This document shows positions 7,229-10,649 of a stretch of DNA of 10,649 nt, in pieces. Each line of letters begins with the position of its first letter. The stretch's first letter is position 1. The stretch is from contig JAFTPY010000219.1 in NCBI GenBank assembly GCA_017463035.1, forward strand, positions 1-10,649, written 5' to 3'. The translations under genes were made by a program, and so were the position numbers. The notes under the pieces were generated by a model, which worked only from the letters and a program-made list of their open reading frames with translations, ran no database searches and had not been told where the DNA came from. Source of the stretch: Lachnospiraceae bacterium (GTDB lineage: Bacteria > Bacillota > Clostridia > Lachnospirales > Lachnospiraceae).

Positions 7229-8068
7229 GTGAGAGTTTGTGCAATTGCCAGCGGAAGTAGCGGAAATTGCGTTTATGTAGGACACGGTTCCGCGCATCTT
7301 TTGGTGGATGCGGGCATCAGCGGGAAGCGGATTGAACAGGCATTGGAGTCCATCGGTTCCGCTGCGGGAGAATTAAAGGGGATTTTGATTACCCATGAGC
7401 ATTCGGACCATATTCAGGGAATCGGTGTTCTGGCAAGGCGGTACGGGATTCCGCTTTACGGTACGGCGGAGACTCTTTGCGGCATGTTAAAAGGGAAGAC
7501 CAATATCGGTCGGATTCCGGAAGAGTTACTTCATGAGGTAAAGCCGGAAGAGACCTTATGGTTTGACGGTCTTATCGCAAAGGCTCATTCCGTATCCCAT
7601 GATGCGGCCAATCCGGTTTGCTATACCTTTGAAGCGGACGGGAAAAAAGCGGCTATGGTGACGGATCTCGGGATGTACGATAAGAGTATTTTGGATGCCG
7701 TGGCGGATGCGGAGATTTTGTATTTGGAGTCCAACCACGATGTCAATATGTTAATGGTGGGTACTTACCCTTACTATTTAAAACAGCGTATTTTGGGTGA
7801 ACGAGGGCATTTATCCAACGATACTGCCGCAAAATTATTGTGTGAAGTATTGCATCCGGGCCTGAAGCATGTTATACTTGCACATCTGAGTAAGGAAAAC
7901 AATTTACCGGAGCTGGCCTATGAGACCGTCCGGATAGAATTGCAGGCTGCCGCTGAACGGAAAGGGCTTCCTATGCCGGATTTGTTTGTGGCAGAGCGGG
8001 ATGTACCGTCCCGTCCGGTAGGGGATGTAACGGTAGCGGAACAATTGGAGTTAGAATTATTCGCATAA
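7229..8068 (+). CDS. walJ: YycJ/WalJ-type metallo-beta-lactamase-fold hydrolase
   Basis: A 279-residue soluble hydrolase of the metallo-beta-lactamase fold, YycJ/WalJ branch. It opens with the family-typical ASGSSGN turn (7-13). Its metal-binding set includes HEHSDH (56-61: H56, H58, D60, H61), H124 in the SVSHDA segment, D146 in VTDLG, H170 in LESNHD, and H194/H219 in GHLSN and LAHLS. The family is linked to coordination of cell division with DNA replication and to nuclease function. In many Bacillota it sits in the walRK operon, whereas here it follows polA, coaE and an FtsA-like gene. The start is GTG, supported by AGAAGG (7216-7221) 7 nt upstream and by the family N-terminus. The protein ends in QLELELF-A (272-279), an exact match to the hexapeptide sliding-clamp binding consensus at the usual C-terminal location. 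Confidence 0.9.
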   Translation: MRVCAIASGSSGNCVYVGHGSAHLLVDAGISGKRIEQALESIGSAAGELKGILITHEHSDHIQGIGVLARRYGIPLYGTAETLCGMLKGKTNIGRIPEELLHEVKPEETLWFDGLIAKAHSVSHDAANPVCYTFEADGKKAAMVTDLGMYDKSILDAVADAEILYLESNHDVNMLMVGTYPYYLKQRILGERGHLSNDTAAKLLCEVLHPGLKHVILAHLSKENNLPELAYETVRIELQAAAERKGLPMPDLFVAERDVPSRPVGDVTVAEQLELELFA

Positions 8069-8078
8069 GCGAAAAAAC

Positions 8079-8084
8079 AGGAGG
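8079..8084 (+). promoter_or_regulatory. Ribosome binding site that decides the ACT-protein start
   Basis: AGGAGG is 8 nt from the ATG at 8093 but only 2 nt from the in-frame ATG at 8087. Spacing favours 8093, giving a protein that begins MKKTIITVVG. Confidence 0.75.
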
Positions 8085-8092
8085 ATATGAAA

Positions 8093-8365
8093 ATGAAGAA
8101 GACGATTATCACGGTAGTAGGTAAGGACTGTGTAGGTATCATTGCGAAGGTATGTACCTATCTTGCGGAGAACAAGGTAAATATCCTGGATATTTCCCAG
8201 ACCATCGTACAGGACTACTTTAACATGATGATGGTGGTGGATGCCAACAATTCCCCGAAGGAGAATCATGAGATTGCAGAGGATCTGGATGCCATCGGTA
8301 AGGAAATCGGTGTTATCATCAAGGCACAGCACGAGGATATTTTTGACATGATGCACAGAATCTAA
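8093..8365 (+). CDS. ACT-domain protein (UPF0237 type)
   Basis: A 90-residue protein made of a single ACT domain with the beta-alpha-beta-beta-alpha-beta pattern. The first strand, TIITVVGKDCVGIIAKV, contains the Gly-x-Asp...Gly-Ile turn where ACT domains bind amino acids or other small ligands. The next segment, NVNILDI-like (around residues 28-34), is typical of the UPF0237/GcvR-like group. Such proteins are thought to sense a small ligand and act on a partner. The partner is very probably the PFL/DUF711 protein encoded 53 nt downstream, since the two genes are paired in many Firmicutes. Every Gly codon is GGT and every Lys after the first few codons is AAG, suggesting high expression. A start at 8087 would add two residues but leaves only 2 nt to the ribosome binding site. 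The ligand is unknown. Confidence 0.9.
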   Translation: MKKTIITVVGKDCVGIIAKVCTYLAENKVNILDISQTIVQDYFNMMMVVDANNSPKENHEIAEDLDAIGKEIGVIIKAQHEDIFDMMHRI

Positions 8366-8418
8366 GAAGCACATGTATGTGTGTGCATTGATTGAAACAT
8401 GAGAGTGAGGTATAAGAA

Positions 8419-9783
8419 ATGATTAACATTCATGAAGTCATAGAGACAAACCAGATGATTGAAAAGGAGAATCTGGACGTGCGTACCATTACCATGGGTA
8501 TCAGTCTTTTGGATTGTGCGGACACGAATCTGGATGAATTAAATCGTAAGGTTTTTGAGAAAATAACTACCATGGCAAAGGATTTGGTGGCCACCGGCGA
8601 CCGTCTCGGAAAGAAGTTCGGAATTCCGATTGTAAACAAGCGTATTTCCGTGACTCCGATTGCGCTGGTTGGTTCTTCCGCGTGTAAGACACCGGAGGAT
8701 TTTGTGACCATCGCAAAGACCTTAGATCGTGCGGCAAAGACCGTAGGTGTAAACTTTATCGGCGGATATTCCGCACTGGTAAGTAAGGGTATGACCACTG
8801 CGGACCGCCTTTTAATCGAGTCCATTCCGCAGGCACTGGCAGAGACGGATCAGGTATGTTCTTCCGTTAATGTAGGTTCTACCCGTACCGGTATCAATAT
8901 GGATGCGGTACGTTTGATGGGTGAAATTGTACTTAAGACCGCAGAGGCAACCAAGGAGAAGGATTCCCTCGGTTGTGCGAAGCTTGTTATTTTCTGCAAT
9001 GCACCGGACGATAACCCGTTTATGGCAGGTGCGTTCCATGGTGTTACCGAGGCGGATGCCATCATTAACGTAGGTGTCAGCGGTCCGGGGGTAGTTAAGA
9101 CTGCATTAGAGTCCGTGCGCGGTGCGGATTTCGGTACCCTTTGCGAGACCATTAAGAAGACCGCATTTAAGATTACCCGTGTGGGACAGCTGATTGCTAC
9201 CGAAGCTTCCAAGGCTCTCGGAATCCCGTTCGGTATTGTAGACCTGTCTCTGGCTCCGACCCCGGCAGTGGGCGATTCCGTGGCAGAAATCTTTCAGGAA
9301 ATGGGATTGGAGCATGCCGGAGCGCCGGGTACCACCGCAGCCCTTGCATTGTTAAACGATCAGGTAAAGAAGGGCGGCGTTATGGCTTCCTCTTACGTAG
9401 GAGGCCTCAGCGGTGCGTTTATTCCGGTCAGCGAAGACCAGGGGATGATTGATGCGGTACAGGCAGGTGCCCTTACCTTGGAGAAGCTTGAAGCAATGAC
9501 CTGTGTATGCTCCGTGGGTCTGGATATGATTGCGATTCCGGGCAGCACCAATGCTACCACTATTTCCGGTATTATTGCGGATGAAATGGCTATCGGTATG
9601 ATTAATGCGAAGACCACGGCGGTGCGTCTCATTCCGGTCATCGGAAAGGATGTAGGAGATATTGTTGAATTCGGCGGACTTTTAGGGTATGCGCCGATTA
9701 TGCCGGTGAATAACTTCTCCTGTGATGCTTTTGTGGCAAGAGGCGGAAGAATTCCGGCACCGATTCACAGTTTTAAGAATTAA
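8419..9783 (+). CDS. PFL family protein (UPF0210/DUF711)
   Basis: A 454-residue cytoplasmic protein of the UPF0210/DUF711 group, called the PFL family because its structure resembles pyruvate formate-lyase-type barrels. The biochemical activity is not established. Recognisable segments are the N-terminal VRTITMGISLLDC (21-33), CSSVNVGSTRTGINMDA (147-163), PDDNPFMAGAFHG (196-208), GAPGTTAALALLND (301-314), CSVGLDMIAIPGST (364-377) and the C-terminal RGGRIPAP (441-448). There are several Cys residues (33, 89, 147, 186, 193, 242, 362, 364, 435), some in the conserved segments. The length is typical and the gene looks intact. GTGAGG (8405-8410) lies 8 nt before the ATG. Codon choice (GGT, CGT, ACC, AAG) is more biased than in the FtsA-like gene, consistent with high expression. 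It is almost certainly co-expressed with the ACT protein upstream. Confidence 0.93.
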   Translation: MINIHEVIETNQMIEKENLDVRTITMGISLLDCADTNLDELNRKVFEKITTMAKDLVATGDRLGKKFGIPIVNKRISVTPIALVGSSACKTPEDFVTIAKTLDRAAKTVGVNFIGGYSALVSKGMTTADRLLIESIPQALAETDQVCSSVNVGSTRTGINMDAVRLMGEIVLKTAEATKEKDSLGCAKLVIFCNAPDDNPFMAGAFHGVTEADAIINVGVSGPGVVKTALESVRGADFGTLCETIKKTAFKITRVGQLIATEASKALGIPFGIVDLSLAPTPAVGDSVAEIFQEMGLEHAGAPGTTAALALLNDQVKKGGVMASSYVGGLSGAFIPVSEDQGMIDAVQAGALTLEKLEAMTCVCSVGLDMIAIPGSTNATTISGIIADEMAIGMINAKTTAVRLIPVIGKDVGDIVEFGGLLGYAPIMPVNNFSCDAFVARGGRIPAPIHSFKN

Positions 9784-9794
9784 GGAGGTTTCCT

Positions 9795-10649
9795 ATGTTA
9801 GCGGAGCTTAGCGCACTGGATTATAAAAAGATATTGTATTATTTTTCGGAGATTGCGGCGATTCCTCACGGCTCCGGAAATGTAGGGAAAATGGCGGATT
9901 ATTTGGAGGCATTTGCCAAGGAGCGAAGCATCCGGTATGTCCGTGATACAGCGGATAATATAGTTTTTTATAAAGAAGCAACCCCTGGCTATGAGCAGTA
10001 TCCGACCATGATTTTGCAGGGCCATATGGATATGGTATGCGAAAAAGAAGCGGGTGCGGATATCGATTTTGCCACAGACGGTCTGACCCTTAAGGTGGAC
10101 GGTGAGTGGTTACATGCGGACCGTACTACCCTTGGCGGTGATGACGGGATTGCGGTGGCGTATTGTCTGGCTTTGCTGGATGATACAGAGGCAAAGCATC
10201 CGGCGTTAGAACTTGTGATTACCACGGAAGAAGAGACCGGTATGGACGGTGCAAAGGCACTGGACGGCGCTCTTCTTACCGGAAGACATATGATTAATAT
10301 CGATTCCGAAGAGGAGAATATCGTACTGTGCGGTTGTGCCGGCGGTGCACGGGTGACCGGAGTGCTTCCGGCGGAGCGCGTGCTTGCGGGCGGGCGTACC
10401 GCAAAGGTAACGGTATCCGGACTTTTCGGAGGACATTCCGGAGCGGAAATCCATAAGAACAGAACCAATGCGGTGTTGTTTTTGGCAAGATATTTGTTCC
10501 TGCTCCGGGAAAAGGTACCGTTTTTGGCAGAAGGACTCATAGGCGGTCAGAAGGACAATGCCATTCCGAGAGATGCCGAGGCGACGTTGTTGTTTCCGGA
10601 GGATATTTCAGGAGAAGAAATAGAAGCGGCACGGGGGCTTGCGGAGGAA
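9795..10649 (+). CDS. pepD: Aminoacyl-histidine dipeptidase PepD (M20 family), N-terminal part
   Basis: The first 285 codons of an M20-type zinc dipeptidase. The frame is still open at the window edge, and the family is usually about 480-490 residues, so roughly 60 percent is present. It cleaves Xaa-His and related dipeptides such as carnosine in the cytoplasm. Visible catalytic features are SGNVGKMADYL near the N-terminus, GHMDMV (76-81; metal ligand H77, catalytic D79), LGGDDGIA (113-120; bridging Asp), TTEEETGMDGA (143-153; general-base and metal Glu pair), INID (167-170) and GLFGGHSGAEIH (209-220) of the inserted dimerisation domain. AAGGAGG (9782-9788) overlaps the PFL stop codon and sits 6 nt before the ATG, so translation is probably coupled to the PFL gene. 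A link between the two functions is not evident. Confidence 0.94.
   Translation, partial: MLAELSALDYKKILYYFSEIAAIPHGSGNVGKMADYLEAFAKERSIRYVRDTADNIVFYKEATPGYEQYPTMILQGHMDMVCEKEAGADIDFATDGLTLKVDGEWLHADRTTLGGDDGIAVAYCLALLDDTEAKHPALELVITTEEETGMDGAKALDGALLTGRHMINIDSEEENIVLCGCAGGARVTGVLPAERVLAGGRTAKVTVSGLFGGHSGAEIHKNRTNAVLFLARYLFLLREKVPFLAEGLIGGQKDNAIPRDAEATLLFPEDISGEEIEAARGLAEE

Noticed and set aside
8369..8386. Hairpin GCACAT/GTGTGC between the ACT and PFL genes
   Set aside because: The stem is only 6 bp with a wobble and no T-run follows. It is too weak to call a terminator or riboswitch.
8388..8416. TTGATT-17-TATAAG as a promoter for the PFL gene
   Set aside because: The implied start (about 8423) falls inside the coding sequence and would bypass the ribosome binding site at 8405-8410.
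9989..10540. 183-codon open frame on the minus strand opposite pepD
   Set aside because: It lies wholly inside the well-supported pepD gene, has no recognisable protein features, and is best explained as the shadow of its codon pattern.

Overview
The window reads as a chromosomal housekeeping block of a Firmicute, most likely a Clostridia/Lachnospiraceae-type anaerobe. The reasons are strong AGGAGG-type ribosome binding sites before nearly every gene, mid-range G+C, a PolA whose proofreading domain has lost catalytic residues, and the gene neighbourhood itself (polA, coaE, FtsA-like ATPase, YycJ/WalJ hydrolase, ACT/PFL pair). The family-level assignment is inference from protein style, not from a marker gene. 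No mobile element, CRISPR array, rRNA or tRNA was seen.

Layout. All genes lie on the + strand. Positions 1-729 hold the 3' end of an ArsB/NhaD/SLC13-type membrane transporter, closed by a clear intrinsic terminator (753-796). A sigma-A-like promoter (784-812) overlaps the end of that terminator and starts a new unit. This unit runs to the end of the window without another recognisable terminator: a small membrane protein with an anti-sigma-type zinc motif (886-1350), polA (1354-4011), coaE (4094-4729), a long FtsA-family ATPase with an unusual C-terminal extension (4726-7194), a YycJ/WalJ-type metallo-beta-lactamase-fold protein (7229-8068), an ACT-domain protein (8093-8365), its usual partner, a PFL/DUF711 protein (8419-9783), and the 5' part of pepD (9795 to the window edge). 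Gaps are 3, 82, -4, 34, 24, 53 and 11 nt, so much of it is probably one or two operons with translational coupling.

How the genes may work together. polA (gap filling, Okazaki fragment maturation) and the YycJ/WalJ protein (a family tied to DNA replication, cell division and mutation avoidance) both carry sequences that match the bacterial sliding-clamp binding consensus: QLSLF inside the dead proofreading domain of PolA and QLELELF at the extreme C-terminus of the YycJ/WalJ protein. Between them lies an FtsA-family ATPase with candidate beta-grasp modules. The most interesting reading is a replication/repair/division gene set whose two nucleic-acid enzymes are both tethered to the clamp. The ACT/PFL pair and pepD look like separate metabolic passengers. 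The ACT/PFL pair has a codon style suggesting high expression.
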